A stretch of DNA of 64,000 nt. It comes from JAVKFY01 sp040223615 (GTDB taxonomy: Bacteria > Pseudomonadota > Alphaproteobacteria > GCA-2731375). Position numbers and translations under genes: made by a program. The DNA lies in contig JAVKFY010000011.1 in NCBI GenBank assembly GCA_040223615.1, positions 132,540 through 196,539 of the forward strand. Reading direction: 5' to 3'. Shown here in pieces: positions 25,479 to 33,324 of the stretch. Below the pieces are notes generated by a model. The model searched no databases, was not told where the DNA came from, and saw only the letters and a list, made by a program, of their open reading frames with translations. The number at the start of each line of letters is the position of its first letter. Position 1 is the first letter of the stretch.

Positions 25479-26837
25479 GTGAGCGATCGTCCCGTCATCG
25501 TCTGGTTCCGCCAGGATCTGCGTCTGTCCGACCACCCCGCCCTGCGCGCGGCGGCGGAGACCGGCCGGCCGATCGTGCCGCTCTACGTGCTGGACGAGAC
25601 TGAAGCCGGTGAGCGCACGCCGGGCGGCGCCTCGAAGTGGTACCTGCACGGCAGCCTGGCCAAGCTGGCGGCCAGCCTGCGTCGGCGGCACGGCGGCCTG
25701 GTGCTGCGGCGCGGGCCGGTGGCAGAGACCGTGGCGCGGCTGGTGCAGGAGATCGGCGCCGAAGCGATCTTCCTGACCCGCGCCTACACGCCCGGCGGCA
25801 TCGCCGACGAAACGGCGTTGGCAAAGCAGCTCGACGTGAAACGCTATGGCGGCGCGCTGCTATGGGAGCCGGAGGCGGTGGAGACCAAGGACGGCGGACC
25901 GTACAAGGTGTTCACGCCGTTCCATCGCGCCTGCCAGGCGCAGCGCGAGCCGGCCGCACCGAAGCCGGCGCCGGAAAACCTGACGCTGATATCGGCGCCC
26001 GGCGACGATCTGGATGACTGGGGTCTGCTGCCCACCAGACCCGATTGGGCTGGCGGCCTGCGCGAGAGCTGGACGCCCGGCGAGGCCGGCGCGCAAGCGC
26101 GCCTGGCGGCGTTCGCCGATTGTGCCGTGGCCGATTATGCAGACGGACACGACCGGCCCGATGTCGACGGCACGTCGCGGCTGTCGCCGGCTCTGCATTT
26201 CGGCGAGATCAGCCCGCGCCAGGCCTGGCACGCGGTCGGCGACCATCGTGGCGGCGCGGCGTTTCGGCGCGAGCTGGTGTGGCGCGAATTCTGCGCCCAC
26301 CTGCTGTTCCACTTCCCCGACCTGCCGACACAGCCGTTCAAGGCGGACTTCGCCGACTTCCCGTGGCGCGTCGACGAGGCGGCGCTGCTGGCATGGCAGC
26401 GCGGCCAGACCGGCTACCCGCTGGTCGACGCCGGCATGCGCCAGCTCTGGGAAACCGGCTGGATGCACAACCGGGTGCGCATGGTGGTCGCGTCCTTCCT
26501 GGTCAAGCACCTGCTGATCGGCTGGTGGCACGGCGAGGCGTGGTTCTGGGACACGCTGGTCGACGCGGATCTCGCCAACAATGTCGGCGGCTGGCAATGG
26601 GTCGCCGGCTGCGGCGCCGACGCCGCGCCCTACTTCCGCATCTTCAACCCGATCCTGCAGGGACAGAAGTTCGATCCCGATGGGGCGTATGTGCGCAGAT
26701 GGGTTCCGGCGCTTCGTGACATCCCGGACGCGCACGTGCATGAGCCGTGGAAGGCAGGCGGGGCGGCGCCGATCGTAGACCACGCGGCGGCGCGGCAACG
26801 TGCCCTGGCGGCACTGAAGGCGACAAATCGAGGCTGA
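25479..26837 (+). CDS. phrB: Deoxyribodipyrimidine photolyase (cryptochrome/photolyase family)
   Basis: A 452-residue class I photolyase-like flavoprotein. The N-terminal antenna domain starts PVIVWFRQDLRLSDHPAL. The FAD-binding part has GTSRLSPALHFGEISPRQ, WREFCAHLLFHFP, TGYPLVDAGMRQLWETGWMHN (given as the core of the active site) and DADLANNVGGWQWVAGCG. It repairs cyclobutane pyrimidine dimers using blue light. The start is the GTG at 25479, 30 bp after the sigma factor stop, so cotranscription with the ECF41 operon is likely. Photolyase under sigma-factor control is known for ECF11/RpoE-ChrR systems, making this link notable. Confidence 0.92.
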   Translation: MSDRPVIVWFRQDLRLSDHPALRAAAETGRPIVPLYVLDETEAGERTPGGASKWYLHGSLAKLAASLRRRHGGLVLRRGPVAETVARLVQEIGAEAIFLTRAYTPGGIADETALAKQLDVKRYGGALLWEPEAVETKDGGPYKVFTPFHRACQAQREPAAPKPAPENLTLISAPGDDLDDWGLLPTRPDWAGGLRESWTPGEAGAQARLAAFADCAVADYADGHDRPDVDGTSRLSPALHFGEISPRQAWHAVGDHRGGAAFRRELVWREFCAHLLFHFPDLPTQPFKADFADFPWRVDEAALLAWQRGQTGYPLVDAGMRQLWETGWMHNRVRMVVASFLVKHLLIGWWHGEAWFWDTLVDADLANNVGGWQWVAGCGADAAPYFRIFNPILQGQKFDPDGAYVRRWVPALRDIPDAHVHEPWKAGGAAPIVDHAAARQRALAALKATNRG

Positions 26838-26875
26838 GCGAGCCGGCGACGCGGCTGGGGTCGCAGGGCAGCCGG

Positions 26876-29257
26876 CTAAGCACCGTCGCCGGGCGGCACG
26901 ATATGGACGACACGCTGGGGAAACGGAATCTCGATGTCCGCCTCGCGGAAGCGGCGGTCGATCTCGAACCGGATGTCGGAAGCGATGATGATCTTGTACA
27001 GGACGTCGTCGGTATAGCAACGCAGCTCGAAATCCAGGCTGCTGTCGCCGAAATTCATGAACAGCACGAACGGCGCCGGGTAGTCCAGCACGCGCTCGTG
27101 CGCGTTGGCCGCCTCCAGCATGATCTCTTTCACCCGCGCCGTGTCGCTGCCGTAGGCGACCCCGACCCCGACCTCGATGCGGCCGTAGCGGTCCTGGTGC
27201 GTCCAGTTCATCACGCTGGAGGAGATCAGGTCCGCGTTGGGAATGATCACCGAGGCGCGCTGGAAGGTCTGCAACTCGGTGGCACGCACGTTGATCTTCT
27301 TCACGAAGCCTTCGTTGCCGCCGACGACCACCCAGTCGCCGACCTTGACCGGCCGCTCGATCAGCAGGATCAGGCCGGAGACGAAGTTGTTGACCACGTT
27401 CTGCAGGCCAAAGCCGATGCCGACCGACAGCGCGCCGGCGATCAGCGCGATGTTCGACAGGTCGATGCCGAGCGCCGCCACCGCCAGCGTGCCGGCCAGC
27501 AGCACGCCAAGGTAGCCGAAGCCCGACGCGATGGAGTTCTGCACCCCGAGGTCGAGGTTGGTCTCCGGCAAAAGTTGTTCGGCCAACCCCCGGCGCAGCA
27601 GCCGGGTGATGATCAGTCCAACCACGAGCACCAGGATCGCGGTGCCGATATCGGTGATTGACAAGGTGACGTTGCCGACGCGTAAGCCGGTCAGGATCAG
27701 CGTTGCCCATTCGCTGAGCGCGGCCCAGGCGACGCCCCAGAAGGGCAGCACAAGCAGCAGCCCGCCAAAGACCAGCACTAGGTCGAGCAGGACGCGAAGC
27801 CAGAACTTCAGCAGCCGGCGGGTACGGTGGCTGATCCCGGCCTGCTCGCGTATCAGCCGGGCGCGCAGGCCGATGCCAACCAGTTCGCGCAGCACGCCGC
27901 GCAGCAGGAACAGCGTGCCGACGACAAGGCCGCTGATCACCAGGTTCTTGATCAGGTAGTCGCCGAGGCCGGCATGGCCGATCAAGATGGCGCCCATGCC
28001 GACAACCACCACGATCGCGACCAGCAGGCGCAGCAGCGGCCAGAACGGTGCCGCCGCCGCCGCTTCGACCTTCTCCACGTCGCTGCCCGGTGTCCGTTTC
28101 TGCAGACGCCACAGCGACGGGCGCAGCAACAGCAGGATGCCGGCGCCCTCCAGCAGGTCGGTGACCGTGGCGTAGATCGAGCGCAGCGCCGGCACGATGT
28201 CGGCATCGTGAAAGGCGACGATCAACGCCACGTCGAGCGCGAAGATGAATCCGACCAGGCCAATCCAGCGGCACATCGCGCGCGCCGAGCGCGCCTCGAT
28301 CGGCATCAGGCTCCAAACCGGCTGCGAGGGCGCCAACACCGCGCGCGGCAGCGATACCGCCAGCACCAGTACGATCAGCCCGAGACAGGCGGCGGCGACA
28401 TAGTCGGCGACCGGACCGAAGAACAGGTCGCTTCGGGCGGTGGCGCGCTGCAGGATGGTCAGCAGCAACGCCGCCGGGATAAGGCCACGGGCCGCCCCTT
28501 CCGCGATCGCGGCGGCGAAGCGCCGGGTATAGGTCGGGTCCGGATCCGCATTGCGCCCGAAGCGGCGCAGCAGCACGCGTCGCAGCAACCAGCCCAAGGC
28601 CAGCACGCAGATCGTGATCAGCACCATGCGGGCGAAGATCACATTGCCGCGCTTGCGCGCGGCCAGCTCGGCCCGCCAGTCGAGCGCCGACCGTGCCGTT
28701 TCGCTCGCCAGCGCGTAGGCGGCGGCGAGACCATCGCGCCAGGTATCGGCCTCGAAGGGCGGCGGGTAGGCACGGCCGAGGTCGTCGAAGAAGCCGGACA
28801 GCGTCAGCTCGCCAAGCTGCCCCCGGAGCTGTTCGGCGCGGGCGATGGTGAGTTCGGTCTGGGTGACGCGGGCCCGGAGCTGGGCGACTCTCTCGTTCAA
28901 CGTGTCGCGTTCCTTGCGCACGTCGTCGGTTTCCGCCGGCTCGCCCTCCTTCGGTTCGGGTCCGAGGGCGGTCAGCAGTTCCTGCGCCTTCTCCAGGTCG
29001 GCGCGCGCGATGTTGGCGACCTCGTGCGCCTCCAGCAGGAGCTGACCGATCTTCGCGATCCAGTCGTCGGTCTCCGCTTCGACCTGCTGCGTCCGGTCGA
29101 GATAGACCTGCGCCTGGTCGAGGATACGGTTCCACTCGGTAAGCTGAGTGCCGAAGGGTCGCGAGATCTTTTGCGCGGATTGCGCCGCCGCCGTGCCGGC
29201 CAGGACCACCAGCACCAGGATCAATGGCAGGCAGCGAGCGACGGCACGCGCGGTCAT
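26876..29257 (-). CDS. Large MscS-family mechanosensitive channel with DUF3772-like periplasmic domain
   Basis: A 793-residue membrane protein. A signal peptide (residues 8-25, ending GTAAAQS) precedes a coiled-coil periplasmic region (about 30-190) resembling DUF3772. About eleven hydrophobic segments follow between 195 and 620. The MscS core contains GALSVGIGFGLQNVVNNFVSG, LIERPVKVGDWVVVGGNEG and VIIPNADLISSSVMNW. It should gate solute efflux under membrane tension. The ATG overlaps the stop of the upstream AMDase-like gene, so it is the last gene of a four-gene minus-strand operon. Confidence 0.9.
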   Translation of the reverse strand: MTARAVARCLPLILVLVVLAGTAAAQSAQKISRPFGTQLTEWNRILDQAQVYLDRTQQVEAETDDWIAKIGQLLLEAHEVANIARADLEKAQELLTALGPEPKEGEPAETDDVRKERDTLNERVAQLRARVTQTELTIARAEQLRGQLGELTLSGFFDDLGRAYPPPFEADTWRDGLAAAYALASETARSALDWRAELAARKRGNVIFARMVLITICVLALGWLLRRVLLRRFGRNADPDPTYTRRFAAAIAEGAARGLIPAALLLTILQRATARSDLFFGPVADYVAAACLGLIVLVLAVSLPRAVLAPSQPVWSLMPIEARSARAMCRWIGLVGFIFALDVALIVAFHDADIVPALRSIYATVTDLLEGAGILLLLRPSLWRLQKRTPGSDVEKVEAAAAAPFWPLLRLLVAIVVVVGMGAILIGHAGLGDYLIKNLVISGLVVGTLFLLRGVLRELVGIGLRARLIREQAGISHRTRRLLKFWLRVLLDLVLVFGGLLLVLPFWGVAWAALSEWATLILTGLRVGNVTLSITDIGTAILVLVVGLIITRLLRRGLAEQLLPETNLDLGVQNSIASGFGYLGVLLAGTLAVAALGIDLSNIALIAGALSVGIGFGLQNVVNNFVSGLILLIERPVKVGDWVVVGGNEGFVKKINVRATELQTFQRASVIIPNADLISSSVMNWTHQDRYGRIEVGVGVAYGSDTARVKEIMLEAANAHERVLDYPAPFVLFMNFGDSSLDFELRCYTDDVLYKIIIASDIRFEIDRRFREADIEIPFPQRVVHIVPPGDGA

Positions 29258-29985
29258 GATCCGAACAGCCGTCCCCAGGGGCGCAGGCGCGCCATGTCGA
29301 CACCCAGCCGGTCCAGGCTATGCCAGACCGTGAGCGCGACGGAGTCCACGACCGGCTTGCCGATCTCGGCCTCGATCTCGGCGGCAACGGCGGCGCCGTT
29401 CAGATTGGTGCAGTAGATCATCACCGCGTCGACGTCCGGCGCGACGTCGCGGCACATCGCGGCCAGCCGGTCCGGCGGCACCTCGGAGAACGCGAAGTTC
29501 TCGGAAATGCCGAGGTGGCGCTCGACACGGCAGTCGAGCCCTTCCTCGCCGTAGTGACCGACGATCGCGGCCTGCACGTCGTCGGTGTAGGGCGTGACCA
29601 GACCGATGCGGCTCATGCCCCAGCGTCGGAACAGCTCGGCGCTGGCCAGCGTCGTGGTGGTCGCCAGCGCGCCGGTCGCGGCCTCGATCCGGCGGCACAG
29701 GTCGCGGTCGTGCTCGAAGCCGAGCCAGCCGGCCGAGGTGCCGTTCCAGGCGATCACCTGACAGCGCGCATCGCCCAGCAGCTCGGCCGCGCGCAGCAAT
29801 TCGCTATGGTCGAACTGCGCCAGCGCGTCGTCGGCGAGTGCAATGCGGGTGACGCGGAAGCGACTGAAATGCGCGCTCACATCCGGCAAGTCGGCCAGGA
29901 TCCCGGCGCAGACCGGCTCCAGCGTGGTGTTGGAGGACGGCGTCAGCATGCCCACGAGACGGCGGCCCACCTTGTCCGTCGTCAT
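29254..29985 (-). CDS. Maleate isomerase/arylmalonate decarboxylase-like (Asp/Glu racemase superfamily)
   Basis: A 243-residue protein starting RLVGMLTPSSNTTLEP, the fingerprint of the maleate cis-trans isomerase/AMDase family. The second catalytic cysteine is present in IYCTNLNG. At the first site the sequence is WNGTSAG, with Gly where isomerases and racemases carry Cys. Arylmalonate decarboxylase shows the same Cys-to-Gly change, so a single-cysteine decarboxylase-type reaction is more likely than isomerisation. It overlaps both neighbours by 4 bp, between an acyl-CoA ligase and the channel gene. Confidence 0.82.
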   Translation of the reverse strand: MTTDKVGRRLVGMLTPSSNTTLEPVCAGILADLPDVSAHFSRFRVTRIALADDALAQFDHSELLRAAELLGDARCQVIAWNGTSAGWLGFEHDRDLCRRIEAATGALATTTTLASAELFRRWGMSRIGLVTPYTDDVQAAIVGHYGEEGLDCRVERHLGISENFAFSEVPPDRLAAMCRDVAPDVDAVMIYCTNLNGAAVAAEIEAEIGKPVVDSVALTVWHSLDRLGVDMARLRPWGRLFGS

Positions 29986-31556
29986 GCGCTGCTCCGCTGC
30001 CGCATGGCCTCGTCCGCCATCTCGCGCAGCCGGCCGCGCTGGATCTTGGTGCCGTTGGCCGACTTGGCGGTCGGGAACTCGTCCAGCACGGCGACACCGA
30101 CCGGCGCCTTGAACTTGGCCAGGCCGGCCTGGCAGTGGGCGATGATCTCGGCTTCCGACACCTGTGCGCCCGTTGCCGGCACCACGAAGGCGAAGGCGCG
30201 GCGGCCGGCCGTCGCGTCGACGGCGACCACCTGGGCGTGGCCGACCTCCGGACGCTGTTCGATATGCGCCTCGATCTCGACGGGGCTGACCAGGAAGCCG
30301 CCCAGCCGCAGCACGTCGCCCATGCGTTGCAGGTAGACGAAGCGGCCGTCGGCGCAGGTGTGGCCGAGGTCGCCGGTACGGACGAAGCCGTCGGCGGTGA
30401 TGGCCTCGGCGGTGGCTTCCGGGTTGCCGTCATAGCCGGCCATCTGGCTCGGCCCTTTCAGTTCCAGCTCGCCGGGCTGGTCGTGCGGCAGCAGCGCGCC
30501 GGTATCGGGGTCGCGCACCCGCACCCCGGCCAGCGACGAAACCGGGAAGCCGCCGCCCTGCACCCGGTCCGCCAGTGGCAGGCTATCCGGCTGCCGGCTG
30601 TACAGCGCCTGCACCTCGCTCATGCCGTAGAGGCCGATGACGTTGATGCCCTTGGCGTCGCAGTCGGCGACCAGCTTGTTGAAGCCGGCGTTGAAGGCGG
30701 CGGAACCGACGGCGCGGATATTGCCCAGCGATCCGGCGTCGATCAGGGCACGCAGCATGTCGTCGGTAGCGTTCAAGTGGCGCACGTCGTGCTCGGCGAT
30801 GAGCTTGATCGCGGCGCCAGGATCAAAGGCGCTTTGCAGCAGCATCGGCCGGCCGCCGGCCAGCGCCGCGGCCGCCTGGGTGAAGCCGAACACACCGCAG
30901 AAGGGCAGCGCCTGCAGCATCGCGCCCTCGTGGTAGCCGAAGCCGTCGACCACCTCGATGGCGTGGTCGGCGATCGAGTGCTGTTCGTGCAGGACGAATT
31001 TCGGCGCCTTGGTCGTGCCCGACGTGGTGAAGATGTTGCATGGGCTGTCGCGGTCGCCGTCGACCGCGTCGCGCGGCGCGGCGCCGGCCAGCTCGCCGAA
31101 ACTCAGGCGCTGTATCTTGTCGAGCGCGGCGGGCAACGCCGGCTGGTCCTCGCCCTCGTCGTAGGTGACGACGGCGCGCAGGCGGGCCAGCGCGGCCGGG
31201 TCGACCTCGGCCAGCAGGCCCGGGAAGTCGATGTTGCGGAAGCCCGGCCACATCGCCAGCACCGTGGCACCGGAGCGGCCGACGATGTCGGCGACCTCGA
31301 GCGAGCGGAAGCGCGTGTTCACCGCCACAGCGATGGCGCCGAGCCGGCAGCAGGCCAGGTACAATGCCAGGTAGGCCGGCGTGTTCGGCAGCCACATCGC
31401 CACCCTGCCGCCAGGGCCGATGCCGAGCTCCGACAGGCCGCCGGCGACGCGCGCGCTCATTCGCTCCAGTTCGCCATAGGTCATCGCCCGGCCGGCGTAG
31501 TACAGCGCCGGCGCGGCCGGGTCCTGCCGCCGCAGCAGATCGGTGACGGCGAGCAT
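29982..31556 (-). CDS. AMP-dependent acyl-CoA synthetase/ligase
   Basis: A 524-residue adenylate-forming enzyme. The P-loop is TSGTTKAPKFVLHEQ (about residues 180-195), A5 is GLYGMSE, A7 is VRTGDLGHTCADGRF and A8 is LGGFLVSPVEIEAHIEQ; the catalytic Lys lies near the end in KSANGTKIQRGRLRE. It activates a carboxylic acid as an acyl-adenylate and then a CoA thioester. It starts 5 bp after the DUF6166-like gene and overlaps the AMDase-like gene, which hints that the pair handles an aromatic or dicarboxylic acid. The acid is unknown. Confidence 0.9.
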   Translation of the reverse strand: MLAVTDLLRRQDPAAPALYYAGRAMTYGELERMSARVAGGLSELGIGPGGRVAMWLPNTPAYLALYLACCRLGAIAVAVNTRFRSLEVADIVGRSGATVLAMWPGFRNIDFPGLLAEVDPAALARLRAVVTYDEGEDQPALPAALDKIQRLSFGELAGAAPRDAVDGDRDSPCNIFTTSGTTKAPKFVLHEQHSIADHAIEVVDGFGYHEGAMLQALPFCGVFGFTQAAAALAGGRPMLLQSAFDPGAAIKLIAEHDVRHLNATDDMLRALIDAGSLGNIRAVGSAAFNAGFNKLVADCDAKGINVIGLYGMSEVQALYSRQPDSLPLADRVQGGGFPVSSLAGVRVRDPDTGALLPHDQPGELELKGPSQMAGYDGNPEATAEAITADGFVRTGDLGHTCADGRFVYLQRMGDVLRLGGFLVSPVEIEAHIEQRPEVGHAQVVAVDATAGRRAFAFVVPATGAQVSEAEIIAHCQAGLAKFKAPVGVAVLDEFPTAKSANGTKIQRGRLREMADEAMRQRSSA

Positions 31557-31561
31557 CGCGC

Positions 31562-31906
31562 TCAGATCTCCCCGCGAACTTTCTTGAGAAGCGTTTCCAG
31601 GTCCATCGGCACCACGACCACCTCGTTCAACCGGCGCTCGAAATCGCTCTCGTCACGCGTCCAGCCGTCCGGTGGCAGTTCGGAAACCACCACTTCCATG
31701 AACACGCGGTAGAGCTTCAGCGCCTCCTCCGGGCCGCGCAGGTCGGCCAGCAGGGCGAGCGCGAGCTGCGCCGGGCCGGTGCCTTCATAGCCCCATTCGA
31801 ACCCCTCGGCGCCCAGGTCGCGGACCTGACGGGCCGGATCCAGCGGCTGGCCATCCACCGTGACCAGCACGCCACCGTCGATACGCTCGGCGCGGTAAAC
31901 CTTCAT
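31562..31906 (-). CDS. DUF6166-like small protein
   Basis: A 114-residue cytoplasmic protein. VTVDGQPLDPARQVRDLGAE followed by GFEWGYEGTGPAQLALALLAD is the pattern I associate with DUF6166 proteins, which have no known function. It is the first gene of the minus-strand operon and ends 5 bp before the acyl-CoA ligase start. The ATG lacks a clear ribosome binding site. The C-terminal part is amphipathic and charged. Confidence 0.72.
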   Translation of the reverse strand: MKVYRAERIDGGVLVTVDGQPLDPARQVRDLGAEGFEWGYEGTGPAQLALALLADLRGPEEALKLYRVFMEVVVSELPPDGWTRDESDFERRLNEVVVVPMDLETLLKKVRGEI

Positions 31907-31962
31907 GACTCGGGCAGTTTACTCCGAGCCGACCCGTTTGTGACGCCAGACCCACCATTATT

Positions 31963-31992
31963 CGTCACCCCCGGCCTTGATCCGGGCTGACG
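31963..31992. repeat. Dispersed intergenic palindrome (copy 1)
   Basis: The element runs CGTCA, three bases, CCGG, CCTTGAT, CCGG, two bases, TGACG, so nested arms CGTCA/TGACG and CCCGG/CCGGG pair around a seven-base loop. A related element is at 40279-40306. Such CGTCA-CCGG-CTTGA-CCGG-TGACG palindromes are typical dispersed intergenic repeats of alphaproteobacteria. It lies upstream of the DUF6166-like gene. Confidence 0.65.
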
Positions 31993-32011
31993 CACCGTGG
32001 AAGTAGAACGA

Positions 32012-32039
32012 CGAAGGGCGCCGTCGCCGGCGCCCTTCG
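32012..32039 (-). terminator. Strong hairpin after the thiolase gene, likely terminator
   Basis: CGAAGGGCGCC and GGCGCCCTTCG form a perfect 11-bp stem around GTCGCC, beginning 24 bp beyond the thiolase stop on its coding strand. The tail there is TCGTTCTACTT, only moderately T-rich. Confidence 0.6.
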
Positions 32040-32062
32040 CGATCCGTCAGCCCGATTCAAGC

Positions 32063-33247
32063 TCAGGCGATCTCGAACAGGCCGGCGGCGCCCTGGCCGC
32101 CGCCGATGCACATGGTGGCGACGGCGTACTTGGCGCCGCGACGCTTACCCTCGATCAGCATGTGGCCGACCATCCGCGCCCCGCTCATGCCATAGGGGTG
32201 ACCGATGGAGATCGCGCCGCCGTTGACGTTGAGCTTGTCGGCCGGGATGCCGAGCTGGTCGCGGCTGTACAGGACCTGCACCGCGAAGGCCTCGTTCAGC
32301 TCCCACAGGTCGATGTCGTCGACCTTCAGGCCGGCCCGCTCCAGCAGGCGCGGCACGGCGAAGACCGGGCCGATGCCCATCTCGTCGGGCTCGCAACCAG
32401 CCACCGCGAAGCCACGGAAGATGCCGAGCGGCTGGAGGCCGCGCTGCTCGGCGAGCTTGGCGTCCATCACCACACAGGCCGACGCGCCGTCGGAAAGCTG
32501 GCTGGCGTTGCCGGCGGTGATGTGGCCGTCCGGGCCGGTCACCGGCTCCAGCGCGGCCAGGCCCTCCGCGTTGGTCGACGGGCGGTTGCCCTCGTCCTTG
32601 GTCAGCGTGACTTCTTCCTCGGAGACCTCGCCCGTCTCCTTGTTCTGCACCAGCTTGGTGGTCGGCAGCGGCACGATCTCGTCGTCGAACTTGCCGGCCT
32701 GCTGCGCCGCGGCGGTGCGCATCTGGCTCTGCAGCGCGTACTCGTCCTGGTATTCCCGCGACACGTTGTAGCGGTCGGCGACGCACTGCGCGGTCTGCAG
32801 CATGGAGTGGTAGATCGCCGGCTTGTGCTCCTCGATCCAGGGATCGCGGGCACGGTACTTGTTGGCGTGCTCGTTCTGCACCAGCGACAGGTTGTCGAGC
32901 CCGCCGCCGACCATCACCGGCACGCCGTCGACGATGACGCGCTGCGCCGCCATGGCGATGGTCTGCAGGCCGGACGAGCAGAACCGGTTCACCGTGACGC
33001 CCGAGGTGGTCACTGGCATGCCGGCGCGGATCGCCGCCTGGCGCGCGATGTTGCCGCCGGTGGCGCCTTCCGGCGCGCCGCAGCCCATGATCACGTCCTC
33101 GACTTCGGCCGGGTCGACGCCGGCGCGCTCGACGGCGTGCTTGATCACATGGCCGCCCATGGTGGCGCCATGGGTGTTGTTGAAGGCGCCGCGATAGGCC
33201 TTGCCGATCGGCGTGCGCGCGGTAGAGACGATGACGGCTTCACGCAT
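32063..33247 (-). CDS. Acetyl-CoA acyltransferase (thiolase)
   Basis: A 394-residue thiolase of normal length. The acylated Cys lies in NRFCSSGLQTIAMAAQ (about residue 90), the His in GGAISIGHPYGMSGAR and the second Cys in CIGGGQGAAGLFE. It condenses two acyl-CoAs or cleaves 3-ketoacyl-CoA in beta-oxidation. The ATG giving MREAVIVSTARTPIG is preceded by GAGGAAC. It is divergent from the O-GlcNAc transferase-like gene and stands alone, with a terminator hairpin after it. A degradative FadA-like role is the simplest reading, but biosynthetic use is possible. Confidence 0.93.
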   Translation of the reverse strand: MREAVIVSTARTPIGKAYRGAFNNTHGATMGGHVIKHAVERAGVDPAEVEDVIMGCGAPEGATGGNIARQAAIRAGMPVTTSGVTVNRFCSSGLQTIAMAAQRVIVDGVPVMVGGGLDNLSLVQNEHANKYRARDPWIEEHKPAIYHSMLQTAQCVADRYNVSREYQDEYALQSQMRTAAAQQAGKFDDEIVPLPTTKLVQNKETGEVSEEEVTLTKDEGNRPSTNAEGLAALEPVTGPDGHITAGNASQLSDGASACVVMDAKLAEQRGLQPLGIFRGFAVAGCEPDEMGIGPVFAVPRLLERAGLKVDDIDLWELNEAFAVQVLYSRDQLGIPADKLNVNGGAISIGHPYGMSGARMVGHMLIEGKRRGAKYAVATMCIGGGQGAAGLFEIA

Positions 33248-33324
33248 CGTTGCGTTCCTCGACTGCTGTAGTTGCACGCACTATACCGATGCCCACGTGG
33301 ACTCGCCAGCAGCGCAAAGGGGCC

